NCBI GenBank assembly: GCA_018648865.1
Contig: JABGQH010000004.1
Span: forward strand, 141,146-200,974
Length of the DNA stretch: 59,829 nucleotides
DNA from: Candidatus Peregrinibacteria bacterium
GTDB taxonomy: Bacteria > Patescibacteriota > Gracilibacteria > Peribacterales > Peribacteraceae
Reading direction: 5' to 3'
Shown here: positions 48,527 to 58,061 of the stretch, one piece after another
Layout of the letters: every line of letters begins with the position of its first letter
Numbering within the stretch: position 1 is the first letter of the stretch
Translations under genes and position numbers: made by a program
The notes under the pieces: model-generated
What the model saw: the letters and a program-made list of their open reading frames with translations, nothing else
The model's database searches: none
What the model was told of the DNA's origin: nothing

Positions 48527-50188
48527 TTATTGAGTGAAATAAGTTCCTCTAGCTACAGGATTTGGTAAAGATACCCAATCAAATGTAGTTGTTCCGTCTG
48601 TCCAAATTACAGAACCAGGTGAACCAATACTCCCTGTTTGATTTAAAGTAAGTCGTAAAGATTTATTACCGATAGTTTGAGGAACAGATACGTCCCCATA
48701 AAGAGTTATTTCGCGATCTGAATCTTCTAAGGAGCCTAGAGCAGAAGAAATTCCATCACATATAACCTCTGTGGATGCTATAGAACAATCAAGGCGATCA
48801 TTAGTGCCATCTGCACCCAATTGAACATTAGAAATAGATACACCTCCAGCAGATTCAATCTGAAAAGTTAGCTTAGAAATATCTATATCTGCATTACCAT
48901 CTGTAATACGACCACCTAAAGTGAATGAGCCAATATTTTGGGATGACCCACTAATTAAAAACCCATTTTGATCGTCTGCATTAGCTGCAAATAAAATCAC
49001 AGATCTAGATGTTTGAAATTCTGGGAAAGAATCCGTCAAAGTTTCTGAGTAAGGATTGTTACTCCACTCACCATCCCCTTCTACCTTAACGGAACTAACA
49101 CTAAAGATTTCACCACTTACACCACCTGAATCATATGATTTAGCCCGACCGCGAACGTATATGGAAAAGCTCTCTCTTTTAGAGAGATTAATTGGATTAG
49201 TTCTAATTGATAAAACATACGTTTTGCCACCAGAAATTGAATAATCTAATGTTGCCCTACCAATGAACACACTATTTTCATCATAGACTAATAAACTATC
49301 TATTGAATTCACAGAATTGCTCAATATTATAGAAATTCTATCTACATTTATTGGCTCTGCATTACTAAAGATAGAAACAGAACCAAGGATAGAAGACACC
49401 TCTCCCAATAGAACAAAATTACGTGTTATATCTGTAGATTCATGGGTGTCATAAGTAACAGAAACAGAGCTACTAGATACAGAAGAGCTAGAAGACTGGA
49501 TTGAAGAATTTACAGAAGATACAGATGATGAACTACTGGACTGCGTTTCTATGCCTCGTAAAAGATTTAGCTCTCCTCTGGAGCTTGCAAAATAGTTCGC
49601 AGTCAGCCTAGCCATTTGCCCTCTTGTAAGGCTATCACCTGGCTTGGCATCTTTTAAATCAATATCAAAATCTTCAGAAAGCCTTACATATTCATCATAC
49701 CAATTTGTAGATGAATCTTCTTCTGCACCAGAGGAAAGCCCGTAAATATTAGTTAGTACTTTTAATGCCTCTTCGTACTGTACAGAACGGGATGGCTCAA
49801 ATAACCAGCCCTCTGGGGGTAATTCTAGATCCTTGTTTCCACTCACAATACCAAGTGCCTTTGCCTCACAAACAGATGCGGCATACCAAATAAAAGGACG
49901 CACATCTGGAAAACACTCCAGATCAAATTGAATATCACTATCTTCCATCAGCCTCATAGCAATTGTTATAAATTCAGCTCTATTCAGGCTTGATCTAACA
50001 TTAAACGTTCCATCTGGATTACCAAACAACACCTCTGCATTAGAAAGAACACTTATTGCAGTAGCCTCCTCTGCAGAAAACTGTGAACGATCAGAATAAT
50101 TAAGAGATTGCGTATCGTAAGAAATTGCATAAGCAATAGGAGATACAACCAGAAAGCCGATAGTTAGGATTAAGTGATTTAAGCGCAT
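48527..50188 (-). CDS. SLH-domain surface protein
   Basis: From MRLNHLILTIGFLVVSPIAYA (signal peptide; a 15-codon upstream extension looks spurious) the 553-residue protein carries three S-layer-homology-like repeats: LSNAEVLFGNPDGTFNVRSSLNRAEFITIAMRLM, FPDVRPFIWYAASVCEAKALGIVSG, and LKDAKPGDSLTRGQMARLTANYF. A Ser/Val linker (about 215-245) and a beta-rich domain follow. SLH repeats bind pyruvylated cell-wall polymer, so this is a wall-attached surface protein, perhaps part of the S-layer that many CPR cells show. It has an odd number of cysteines (VCEAKA, DCSIAS, EVICD). Confidence 0.88.
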   Translation of the reverse strand: MRLNHLILTIGFLVVSPIAYAISYDTQSLNYSDRSQFSAEEATAISVLSNAEVLFGNPDGTFNVRSSLNRAEFITIAMRLMEDSDIQFDLECFPDVRPFIWYAASVCEAKALGIVSGNKDLELPPEGWLFEPSRSVQYEEALKVLTNIYGLSSGAEEDSSTNWYDEYVRLSEDFDIDLKDAKPGDSLTRGQMARLTANYFASSRGELNLLRGIETQSSSSSSVSSVNSSIQSSSSSVSSSSVSVTYDTHESTDITRNFVLLGEVSSILGSVSIFSNAEPINVDRISIILSNSVNSIDSLLVYDENSVFIGRATLDYSISGGKTYVLSIRTNPINLSKRESFSIYVRGRAKSYDSGGVSGEIFSVSSVKVEGDGEWSNNPYSETLTDSFPEFQTSRSVILFAANADDQNGFLISGSSQNIGSFTLGGRITDGNADIDISKLTFQIESAGGVSISNVQLGADGTNDRLDCSIASTEVICDGISSALGSLEDSDREITLYGDVSVPQTIGNKSLRLTLNQTGSIGSPGSVIWTDGTTTFDWVSLPNPVARGTYFTQ

Positions 50189-50258
50189 GAAACAATTATA
50201 CATTGTAATAAAAAGACACACAGATATTGCCAACTAATTTAGTGCTAAAATATGTTCA

Positions 50259-50957
50259 ATGATTTCTATTATTTCACCTTCATTTAACGAAGAAAAAAAT
50301 ATTTCAGAGCATATACTCTCTGTATTACGTGTATTTGATGCAAATAATATTGATGGTGAACTAATTATTATTGATGATGTCAGCACAGATTCAACTAGAG
50401 ATATTGTTAAAGAAGAGATGAGTAAAGATTCTAGAATTAGAGCATTTGTAATGAATAAAAATTCTAAAAGAGTAGGAACAACTGCGATTGGATTTAGTGA
50501 AGCTAAAGGAGAAATAATAATGACTATAGATTGCGACCTACAAGACAATCCAGAAGACATTCCAAGCCTACTAAAAGCAATGGATGAATGTGACGTAGTA
50601 ATTGGTTGGAGGTCGAAAAGAAAAGATCCATTTAGTAAGCGAATCTCATCCAAGATTGGAAATATGCTAGCAAACATACTTTTTGGTACACATTTTCATG
50701 ATATGAATGCGAGCATGCGCGCTTTTAAAAAAGAATCTGTAGCAGAAATTTCAAATGCTAGAGCACATAGGTTCCTACCACATATACTTAGCTCACGTGG
50801 ATACAAAGTAAAAGAGATACACGTAAACCACAGAAAGAGATTAAATGGAAAATCTGAATTTCGTTTTTTTAATAGACTTCATACTATTGTTGATCTTTTT
50901 ATAATTAGATTTAGCAAATTAAAAACTAAATCTATCCCTTTATACAAAACTATATAA
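50259..50957 (+). CDS. Family 2 glycosyltransferase (DPM1/PGT type)
   Basis: A 232-residue GT-A enzyme: ISIISPSFNEEKNISEHI at the N terminus, LIIIDDVSTDSTRDIV, the metal-binding TIDCDLQDNPEDIP, and FHDMNASMRAFKKESV near 150. There is no long membrane helix at the C terminus, so it resembles dolichyl- or polyprenyl-phosphate mannosyltransferase catalytic domains. It probably charges a lipid phosphate with a sugar that a membrane transferase then uses; the neighbour at 50961 is such a protein. Confidence 0.88.
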   Translation: MISIISPSFNEEKNISEHILSVLRVFDANNIDGELIIIDDVSTDSTRDIVKEEMSKDSRIRAFVMNKNSKRVGTTAIGFSEAKGEIIMTIDCDLQDNPEDIPSLLKAMDECDVVIGWRSKRKDPFSKRISSKIGNMLANILFGTHFHDMNASMRAFKKESVAEISNARAHRFLPHILSSRGYKVKEIHVNHRKRLNGKSEFRFFNRLHTIVDLFIIRFSKLKTKSIPLYKTI

Positions 50958-50960
50958 AAA

Positions 50961-52583
50961 TTAATTATCTCTCCTTACTACTATACAAGCAGTTTCACCA
51001 CTCGGAAGTTTGTCTTCCCATAACAAAGTTTGCTCACCTAAAAGAATTTGCTTTCTTGCTACTGACATTTCTCTGTAATGTCTGCTACTTATTACTGATA
51101 AAGAAAAGCTATCAGAAGGCGAAACTCTTTCATTAAACCTAAGTGAAATTCTATTTTGATCTTTATACAAAATACTTGATCCATATCTATACTGCTGAAT
51201 TCTGAATTCAGGTTCGTGTCTAACAGACACTACAGCATTTGAATCTATATTTTCATTAATAAACGAAGCAGCTTTCTGGTAACAGAAAAGTCTATCATCC
51301 CCCATAAAATGTTCAGTAACCTTCCATGGATAAAATGAAGGAATATACATATAGGAATATACGCCAAATCTAAAATACGAAAAAAATGAAATTAGAATAA
51401 TACTGCAAGCCATTACTATTTGAATACGATGATTCACATCAATAAAACCAATACCTGCAACAATAGGGATTAAAGGGAATATAAATAAAACATGCCTTAT
51501 CCCGTCATATAAATTTGGATGAAAAACAAGAATAGCCAACCAAGAAGAAAGCAATACAAAAATTAACCATCTTCTAAATGAAAGATTAATATTTATATTA
51601 AAAATAGGGATAACGATCGAAGAAATCTTATTTTTATCAAATATAAAAAATACTATGCCAATACAAGACAATACAAACCCAATAGGATGCATTAAAAATG
51701 GCATCCAGCTAAACGCATACCACCAAGGAAGATTAGTAGTAGTATATATCCTTCCATAAAATCTCTCTATTAAATTAACATGGAACTCAGAAAACATTTG
51801 ATATTGATGTAGCCATCCGTTTATATCAAAAAATTCATACTTCCACATTTCTGGCGTAAAAATATATATTAGTAAAATACTAAAAAGCAAAGGGGTAGCT
51901 ATTAAGAAAAACCTATATCTAAGAGACCATTTCTTTTGAAATATAGAAAATAGCAACAGAACTCCAAAAAACATTGCCACATGCAAGGCAACAGGGGGGC
52001 GAATTAAATATGGAAGTAAGCAAACAAATGTAACAGCTAGAATAGTACGCAAAGAAAAATGAAAATTCTTATCTTCTTTTTGGGAATCCTTAAATGATAC
52101 CCAAAGATACAGAGTCGCAATTAAAAAAGCACATGCGGGAGGAAAATCTTTTGTAAACAGAGCATGCCCACCAAAGCGGATAGAACTAAATAACAATGCA
52201 ATAGATAAAAAGGCTGTAGGAGCAGGGACTTCTGCGCGCCTAAGCAATCGATATGTTATATATAGAGTGATAGGAAATAGAGCTACAGTAAGCGCAATAC
52301 GCACCCAATATGGATCATTGAGAAACGGAAATATAAATTCTGTATTTATCCCAAGGATAAAATCCCATATAGATCCATACCACTTTTGATGCTGAAGTAA
52401 TCCAGGACGATCACCAATAAGATGGAACCTATAAAGAACCCACCTGCTAAAACGATACCTAGGTGGATCATCCATCCCACCAACACCTCCACTTGTTACT
52501 AAAAAACCAATAACCAGAGAAAGCATTACTACTCCTACAAACAAAAACTTACCTCTAAAGATTTTTAGAAAAACTTTCACCAC
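50961..52583 (-). CDS. Polytopic membrane glycosyltransferase (GT39/PMT-like GT-C fold)
   Basis: About 540 residues with ten or more membrane helices. An early outside loop after helix 1 has GGMDDPPRYRFSRW (Asp-Asp, as in the GT-C catalytic loop). A HALFTKDFPPACAFLIATLYLW segment and a soluble C-terminal domain rich in strands follow. Such enzymes move sugars from lipid-phosphate donors to proteins or glycans outside the membrane, matching the GT2 enzyme that converges here. The open frame reaches 52679, but that would overlap the next gene by 80 nt; GTG 52583 or TTG 52586 is a likelier start. Confidence 0.78.
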   Translation of the reverse strand: MVKVFLKIFRGKFLFVGVVMLSLVIGFLVTSGGVGGMDDPPRYRFSRWVLYRFHLIGDRPGLLQHQKWYGSIWDFILGINTEFIFPFLNDPYWVRIALTVALFPITLYITYRLLRRAEVPAPTAFLSIALLFSSIRFGGHALFTKDFPPACAFLIATLYLWVSFKDSQKEDKNFHFSLRTILAVTFVCLLPYLIRPPVALHVAMFFGVLLLFSIFQKKWSLRYRFFLIATPLLFSILLIYIFTPEMWKYEFFDINGWLHQYQMFSEFHVNLIERFYGRIYTTTNLPWWYAFSWMPFLMHPIGFVLSCIGIVFFIFDKNKISSIVIPIFNININLSFRRWLIFVLLSSWLAILVFHPNLYDGIRHVLFIFPLIPIVAGIGFIDVNHRIQIVMACSIILISFFSYFRFGVYSYMYIPSFYPWKVTEHFMGDDRLFCYQKAASFINENIDSNAVVSVRHEPEFRIQQYRYGSSILYKDQNRISLRFNERVSPSDSFSLSVISSRHYREMSVARKQILLGEQTLLWEDKLPSGETACIVVRRDN

Positions 52584-52599
52584 CAAATTGTAGCGTAGT

Positions 52600-52869
52600 T
52601 TAACTAGTTCGAGCAGAGTGAATTGTATTCTGCAATAAGTTAAGAAGCTTGTTCCTAGGTCGCTTAGACATTTGCTCAAATAAATCTAAAAGCTCATCCC
52701 CAGATGAAACATTTCGATCTGCACAAATTCTATTTAGATGGAGGCTTCCACCACGCTGCTTAAGCAGGCCCGCAATAGTGCATCTAAATTCATGCACTGG
52801 ACCTGTATCAAATGAAATTGGGATTGATTCGCTTTTATCTAATTGATGTATCTGGCTTGATTGTTCCAT
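52600..52869 (-). CDS. Small protein of unknown function
   Basis: The 89 residues are soluble and mostly polar. The C-terminal half is helical (SGDELLDLFEQMSKRPRNKLLNLLQNTI), and one pair of cysteines (FRCTIAG, RICADR) lies in the first half. It starts about 25 nt after a hairpin with T-rich flank, the same arrangement as the unrelated gene at 53057. No family is recognised. Confidence 0.55.
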   Translation of the reverse strand: MEQSSQIHQLDKSESIPISFDTGPVHEFRCTIAGLLKQRGGSLHLNRICADRNVSSGDELLDLFEQMSKRPRNKLLNLLQNTIHSARTS

Positions 52870-52894
52870 GGAAAAAGAAGATTAAAAATACAAA

Positions 52895-52933
52895 ACACCT
52901 CCACTGCGTGAGGGAGGGTGTTGCATTTTTTTT
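52895..52933. terminator. Hairpin with T-runs on both strands
   Basis: ACACCTCC (52895-52902) pairs with GGAGGGTGT (52913-52921). Eight T follow shortly on the plus strand; on the minus strand TTTTGTATTTTT follows. It lies in the 5' region of the minus-strand gene at 52600-52869 and so may be an attenuator. Confidence 0.6.
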
Positions 52934-53056
52934 GATTCTATTGCACGACACCGTCCCTCGCCATTGGCGGTACGGGGACAAAAGACGTGTTTGGAATTAA
53001 TAGAATCATATCTAAACAGCAGTCTAAAGAGGTGATAATAATTGTCAATTAATAGA

Positions 53057-53362
53057 TCAAATATGCCCTTCTAGATGCACAGTTAATCCATTTAACTGGA
53101 CAATAGCACGAGCTCTTTGGACTGAACTCAATGAGTTGACTCTAGAAACACATTCTAACTCAGAAGAAAATACTTCTGATTGATTTGAAACCAGTAAAGT
53201 AGATGGGATAGATACATCATTATCATACGAGAATAAAAGATGAAGTCTTAGTCTTTCTGAACTAGACATGCCATCTACTTGCTCTAAGTCAGATACATTT
53301 ATTGATGATCCCTCTTGATCAGAGGTAGAAACCTGAAGATCTTCTGCTTGTTTTATAGACAT
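53057..53362 (-). CDS. Small protein of unknown function
   Basis: I take MSIKQAEDLQVST as start (the frame extends ten codons further, into the hairpin flank). The 101 residues are acidic and Ser-rich: SSSERLRLHLLFSYDNDVSIPSTLL followed by RVNSLSSVQRARAIVQLNGL. No signal, membrane span or known domain. The placement after a terminator-like hairpin parallels the gene at 52600. Confidence 0.5.
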   Translation of the reverse strand: MSIKQAEDLQVSTSDQEGSSINVSDLEQVDGMSSSERLRLHLLFSYDNDVSIPSTLLVSNQSEVFSSELECVSRVNSLSSVQRARAIVQLNGLTVHLEGHI

Positions 53363-53382
53363 AATATTAGTTGGAATAATAA

Positions 53383-53412
53383 TAAAAAACACCTCTCTGT
53401 CTGGGGGAGGTG
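53383..53412 (-). terminator. Terminator-like hairpin just upstream of the 53057-53362 gene
   Basis: On the minus strand, CACCTC and GAGGTG pair and are followed by TTTTTTATT, only about 20 nt before the start codon of the small gene. It could attenuate it or end an upstream minus-strand transcript. Confidence 0.65.
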
Positions 53413-53573
53413 CATATTTGCTTTTTAGAATGTACTACTTCATTCGCAAAGGCACCTGACCCCCATAAAATGAGAACCAAAAGTTGCCAAAGCTAAACTG
53501 TTGTAGATGCATCTGCCGCGTACGTTACTTTCTTTTTATATTAAGTCAATACCTCGTGTTACAATTTAAATAC

Positions 53574-54365
53574 ATGAACACCCTGCAAGAATTCTTACAT
53601 ACAAATGGCATCAAACTAAATACCGATTTAGGACAACACTTTTTGTCTGATGAAAAGGTATTGAGTGAAATATTAGAAGCAGCCAATGTAAGCAAAGAAG
53701 ATACAGTGGTAGAAATAGGCCCAGGGGTTGGAGTACTGACTAAAGAACTACTTGAACTTGCAAAAAATGTAACAGCAATAGAATTGGATGCACGATTTAT
53801 TCGATTGCTAAAGATCTATACAGGAAATAATCCCAATCTAAACGTAATACAGGGCAATGCGTTGAATGTTGATCTACCAAAAGAGCCATACAAAATAGTA
53901 GCCAACATCCCCTATCACATTACTTCCCCTTTGCTGCACCATGCATTTTTAGAATCAGAAGTGTATCCAAAAAGCATGACGTTGCTAATACAAAGAGAGG
54001 TTGCAGAAAAAATCTGTAACAAAAAGAATGCAGGCATACTTACAATTTTGGTAAACCTATTTGGAACCCCTAGGATTGTTACACATGTAGCACCAAAATC
54101 TTTTATTCCTCCGCCAAAGGTAAAGTCGAGCGTATTGCATATAGATTGTTTTGATAAACCACTAGTAGATAACGAGACAATAGAAAATATATTCCGACTT
54201 ACAAAGATTGCATTCTCTCAAAAAAGAAAAAAAATAAGTAATGGTCTGGGCAAGCAACCAAACGCAACTGAGTACCTTGCTAAGGCAGGAATAGATTTAG
54301 ATAGAAGGCCAGATACTATATCTACAGAAGAATGGATAGAATTGGGAAAGATTTGGAAGAATTAA
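53574..54365 (+). CDS. rsmA: 16S rRNA dimethyladenosine transferase
   Basis: Starting at MNTLQEFLHTNGIKLNTDLG gives a 263-residue RsmA/KsgA; the frame open from 53484 adds 30 unlikely residues. Motifs are LGQHFLSDEKVL, VVEIGPGVGVLTKELL (SAM binding), IELDARFI and the catalytic VANIPYHITSPLLH. The C-terminal helical domain has AFSQKRKKISNGL. It dimethylates two adjacent adenines in the 3' hairpin of 16S rRNA as a late 30S assembly step. A terminator follows. Confidence 0.95.
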   Translation: MNTLQEFLHTNGIKLNTDLGQHFLSDEKVLSEILEAANVSKEDTVVEIGPGVGVLTKELLELAKNVTAIELDARFIRLLKIYTGNNPNLNVIQGNALNVDLPKEPYKIVANIPYHITSPLLHHAFLESEVYPKSMTLLIQREVAEKICNKKNAGILTILVNLFGTPRIVTHVAPKSFIPPPKVKSSVLHIDCFDKPLVDNETIENIFRLTKIAFSQKRKKISNGLGKQPNATEYLAKAGIDLDRRPDTISTEEWIELGKIWKN

Positions 54366-54367
54366 TA

Positions 54368-54400
54368 AATGTTCCGTGGCAATCTGGAACGCCTTTTTTG
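54368..54400 (+). terminator. Terminator of rsmA
   Basis: GTTCC and GGAAC pair around GTGGCAATCT, followed by GCC and six T. Confidence 0.7.
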
Positions 54401-54487
54401 GCTTATTTAAAGGCAATATCATGAATACACACTTGAACGATATATATAACTATTAAAATGAAAGATGATTCGTAAGAGAATAGTTAT

Positions 54488-55960
54488 ATGCATAAATACA
54501 GATGTGTTATCACATTTTTAACGAGCTTTATTCTTTATTCATTTTTTCTGCAGTGGGAATCACTTCATCAAATGCTATGGGTACTAATTTTCATTTGGAT
54601 ACTGGTGTCCGTTCTATCCTTTTTTATATATAAAAAAGCTGGAGCACTAATATTATTTGCTACTGTCGGATGCTCAGTCGCGATAGTGAATGTTCATAGA
54701 AGTGAATATGTTCCTTCTGGAATTAATATAGATACTTATGCAAATGAACAGAAAATAACTGTGTATGGGGAAATAGATAAAGAGCCAGACAAAAGACCAA
54801 TGCAAACCAAATACACAATAAGAGTCGAGCAGATTAAAACCTCATCAGGAGAAATAATATCTAATGTAGAGGGATTAATATTGGCGACAGATCATAATGG
54901 ATATCCAGAGTATCATTATGGAGACAAGGTAAGGGCATATGGAAAGCTAGAAAAACCAGGAGAGATAGAAGGATTTAAATATGACAAATACTTAAGTAGA
55001 TTTGGGATAACTGCAGTTATATATAGAACAAGTATTGATATAGAAGAAAAAACAAAATGGTCAGTGATGGGAACTCTGTTTAATATTAAAAATAGGTTTG
55101 AATCACAGATAAATCGTATTTATCCAGAACCACATGCATCATTTATGGCAGGGCTACTTACGGGATCTAGACGCGGTATACCAGCGCATTTAATGGAAGA
55201 TTTTAACGCAACAGGGCTCACACACATTATCGCAATATCTGGTTACAACATTACGATAGTTATTACTGTAATTAGTGGATTGCTATTTTGGTTGCCGCTT
55301 CGACATAGGTTTCTACCATCAATAATTGCAATTGCATTGTTCACACTGTTTGTTGGAGCAAGTGCTGCAGTTGTGCGTGCTTCTATAATGGGGATTCTGG
55401 GTTTATTGGCATTACAAACCGGCAGACAATCAAATGTGAGGATAACCATCCTGTGGACACTTTTTGCAATGGTTCTTTGGAATCCAAAATCACTATGGTA
55501 CGACGCAGGTTTTCAGCTTTCATTTTTAGCAGTAATTGGACTTACTGAGTTATCACCGCTTATAGAAAAATGGTTCATTAAAATCCCATCTGTACTTGGA
55601 ATTCGAGAGGCATTACAAATGACTATTTCTGCTCAAATAAGCGCTGTACCATTGCTAATCCTATTATTCGGGCGATTGTCTATTAGCGCGCCACTAGCAA
55701 ACCTTTTAGTCGCTCCATTTATACCACTGGCTATGATATTTGGATTTGTAGGAACAATACTTAGTTCAATTTGGTTCTTTGGCGGTCAACTGTTTGCCTA
55801 CATAGGATTTGGATGCTTGGAATGGATAATTTTAGTTGCAAAAACTCTCGCAAGTATTCCGTTTAGCACTATTAATATTCCATTTATGAGCCCATTAATA
55901 ATACTAGTCTACTATGTATTTTTAGTAATGTGGATATGGATAAAACGAGTAAACAATTGA
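54488..55960 (+). CDS. ComEC/Rec2-type DNA uptake channel, short form
   Basis: 490 residues. N-terminal helices are followed by an outside OB-like region of the DUF4131 type (about 75-170: ITVYGEIDKEPDKRP, YHYGDKVRAYGKLEKPGEIEGFKYDKYLSRFGI). The Competence domain follows with FMAGLLTGSRRGIPAHLMEDFNATGLTHIIAISGYNI, the family hallmark, and eight or so helices. The C-terminal metallo-beta-lactamase-like domain of long ComEC proteins is absent. It should carry single-stranded DNA across the membrane. CPR cells depend on nucleotide salvage and often keep com genes. Confidence 0.92.
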   Translation: MHKYRCVITFLTSFILYSFFLQWESLHQMLWVLIFIWILVSVLSFFIYKKAGALILFATVGCSVAIVNVHRSEYVPSGINIDTYANEQKITVYGEIDKEPDKRPMQTKYTIRVEQIKTSSGEIISNVEGLILATDHNGYPEYHYGDKVRAYGKLEKPGEIEGFKYDKYLSRFGITAVIYRTSIDIEEKTKWSVMGTLFNIKNRFESQINRIYPEPHASFMAGLLTGSRRGIPAHLMEDFNATGLTHIIAISGYNITIVITVISGLLFWLPLRHRFLPSIIAIALFTLFVGASAAVVRASIMGILGLLALQTGRQSNVRITILWTLFAMVLWNPKSLWYDAGFQLSFLAVIGLTELSPLIEKWFIKIPSVLGIREALQMTISAQISAVPLLILLFGRLSISAPLANLLVAPFIPLAMIFGFVGTILSSIWFFGGQLFAYIGFGCLEWIILVAKTLASIPFSTINIPFMSPLIILVYYVFLVMWIWIKRVNN

Positions 55961-55966
55961 TCCAAT

Positions 55967-56509
55967 TTACCAAACATACATACGCAATTTTCTGTTACCA
56001 GAAAGCCATGCGATATCCTCTTCTTTTACTGGCTCCTTATTTGGGAAAATAAAAGCATAAGATACAACCCTCGTGCCAGATTTTAGCTCTGCATCAAACT
56101 TTGTTTCTAGCTTAGCCATTAGATCAGGAAGCAGGTATACAAATATACAATCAGCATCAGATACATCTTTTTTTAATGCATTACCCAAAACCCAATTTAT
56201 GTTTTCTTTAGAGAACCAAATTCTAATTCTACCAAGTAGCCAAACTGTAGACATAAATTCAACACCAATCGCATTAATTGTTGGATACAACTTTTTAGCA
56301 GCAATTAGCATTCTTCCGTCCCCTGCCCCTAGATCATAAATTGTCTCTGATTCTTTTATATCAGAGAATTTAAGAATCTGTTTAATGACTTTTTTTGGAG
56401 TAGGAATAAATGGAACAGGAATAAATATGTGCGACAAAAATGTCACAACAAGAAACAAGGTTAAGACGATGCAAAAAAGTAAAAGAAAATTATAAATAAA
56501 TGTATCCAT
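55967..56509 (-). CDS. Membrane-anchored SAM methyltransferase (FAM173/ATPSCKMT-like)
   Basis: 180 residues. An N-terminal membrane helix (about 5-28) and a short PVPFIPTPKKVIKQILKF segment precede a class I methyltransferase domain with ETIYDLGAGDGRMLIAAKKLYP, VEFMSTVWLLGRIRIWF and DADCIFVYLLPDLMAKLETKF. This order resembles the FAM173 lysine methyltransferases, which are anchored in membranes and modify small membrane proteins such as ATP synthase c or ANT. The substrate here is unknown. It converges on the comEC-type gene. Confidence 0.8.
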   Translation of the reverse strand: MDTFIYNFLLLFCIVLTLFLVVTFLSHIFIPVPFIPTPKKVIKQILKFSDIKESETIYDLGAGDGRMLIAAKKLYPTINAIGVEFMSTVWLLGRIRIWFSKENINWVLGNALKKDVSDADCIFVYLLPDLMAKLETKFDAELKSGTRVVSYAFIFPNKEPVKEEDIAWLSGNRKLRMYVW

Positions 56510-56551
56510 CAGAAGTATTTTACATCTTTAAAATGCTGTAGACTACTAATC

Positions 56552-57232
56552 ATGAAATTAAGCAAATCACACGTACTAATTACAGGCGCAAGCACAGGAA
56601 TTGGTAAAGCGATTGCAAAAGAACTAATTAAGAATGGTGCAGCTGTTACCTCTTTCGATCTAGAACCGTTAACAGAAAATATAGAAGGATGGGAATCTAT
56701 ACCTGCAGATATTACAGATAGTAAACAGATAGCTTATGCGCTAGATAAGATTGATAAACCAATAGATATTGTAATAAACAATGCAGGAGTACTACACAGA
56801 GGCAACATTACAGAAAATTCCGAACAGGAATACGACAGTATTATGGATGTTAATTTAAAAGGTGCGTGGCTAGTATTTACACTGGCTAGAAGCAAACTGA
56901 GTAAGAACGCTACTATTGTACAAATTTCTTCTAGGCATGGTTTTAACTTATCAATGGACCCTGCCCTATATGCCATTAGCAAAAATGCCCTAATGGATTT
57001 AGGTTCTATAATTGCTAAAACATTCCCAAATTATTCTGTAAAAACAATTAACCCCGGATCAATAGATACCAAGCTAGCAAGACAAGATGTTCCACCAGAA
57101 GAATTGGAAAATAAGATTAAGACAATGAAATCACCAGAAGAACTAGCTATTAAGGTGATAGAACTATTAGAATCTGACTCCATGCACAATCTAGTATTTG
57201 ATGATGAAACCAGAAAATACAGGCTGGAATAA
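56552..57232 (+). CDS. Short-chain dehydrogenase/reductase
   Basis: A classical SDR of 226 residues. The cofactor site is ITGASTGIGKAIAKEL with acidic strand end SFDLEP (suggesting NAD), and IVINNAGVLHRG is the NNAG motif. The catalytic Ser is in VQISSRHGF and the Tyr-x-x-x-Lys in YAISKNALMDLG, followed by KTINPGSIDT. It oxidises or reduces an alcohol/ketone; the substrate is not predictable. It is slightly shorter than typical SDRs. Confidence 0.92.
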   Translation: MKLSKSHVLITGASTGIGKAIAKELIKNGAAVTSFDLEPLTENIEGWESIPADITDSKQIAYALDKIDKPIDIVINNAGVLHRGNITENSEQEYDSIMDVNLKGAWLVFTLARSKLSKNATIVQISSRHGFNLSMDPALYAISKNALMDLGSIIAKTFPNYSVKTINPGSIDTKLARQDVPPEELENKIKTMKSPEELAIKVIELLESDSMHNLVFDDETRKYRLE

Positions 57233-57257
57233 TTTACCAAATCATCCTTAATAAATT

Positions 57258-57926
57258 ATGAATTACAAAGCTAATAAATATTCAATTGCTCTATCTATAT
57301 CTTTTTTATTTCTTCTTTCAGCATGTGGTACTTATCCAAGTATACAGCCAATAAAAACAGAAGATATTCATCTAGATACGCCAAGACCAAACGAATCTGT
57401 TGGGCAAAGAATATCTATTTTAGGGGAAGCAAAAGGAACATGGTTCTTTGAAGCATCTTTTCCTGTACATGTAGAAGACGACAGAGGAAACATAATTAAA
57501 GAACACTATGCAGAAACTCAGGACGAATGGATGACAGAAGAATTTGTACCATTCAAAGCAAACTTTGAATTAAATATCCCATACGTAGGATCGGGAACAT
57601 TGGTGATCAAGAAAGCAAATCCATCTGATTCAGCAATAGGTGATCAAGAGATACGAGTACCAATATTAATAGAAAATAATATAGATGAATCATTAAGCGA
57701 AAAAGAGAAACAGGCAGCAGAAATATATATAAAAAATATGATTTCTGACCTATCACCAGAAAAAGAAGTTTTAGGAGGAACATTTTATGTTACTAATATT
57801 GAATGGGAAAATAGTAAAGTAACTGTTACATATGAGGACGGTCACATAGAGCTAGTAGCAAATGCAATTGTTAAGAGGACAGAAGACGGAGGAATATCTG
57901 TCCTAAACTTTGAAATTCTTAAATAA
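57258..57926 (+). CDS. Lipoprotein with Gmad2 immunoglobulin-like domain
   Basis: 222 residues. The type II signal peptide ends LFLLSACGTY (lipobox LSAC). The Gmad2 domain follows (about 35-140): IHLDTPRPNESVGQRISILGEAKGTWFFEASFPVHVEDDRGNII and FEANFELNIPYVGSGTLVIKKANPS-like strands. The C-terminal 80 residues are of mixed alpha/beta type (VLGGTFYVTNIEWENSKVTVTYEDGHIEL). Gmad2 occurs on spore-germination and many CPR surface lipoproteins, with unknown binding. It is likely attached to the outer face of the membrane. Confidence 0.85.
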   Translation: MNYKANKYSIALSISFLFLLSACGTYPSIQPIKTEDIHLDTPRPNESVGQRISILGEAKGTWFFEASFPVHVEDDRGNIIKEHYAETQDEWMTEEFVPFKANFELNIPYVGSGTLVIKKANPSDSAIGDQEIRVPILIENNIDESLSEKEKQAAEIYIKNMISDLSPEKEVLGGTFYVTNIEWENSKVTVTYEDGHIELVANAIVKRTEDGGISVLNFEILK

Positions 57927-58061
57927 AACCCACTAATTGAAAGGGAAATTCGTTGACTGAGGCCTCAAAATAGCAGAGGATATCGCCAACATCCTTCGAA
58001 ATGTACTGAAAACAGGACTCGAGAAGGAATGTACCATTTATTTTCCTTCTCATATACCATC

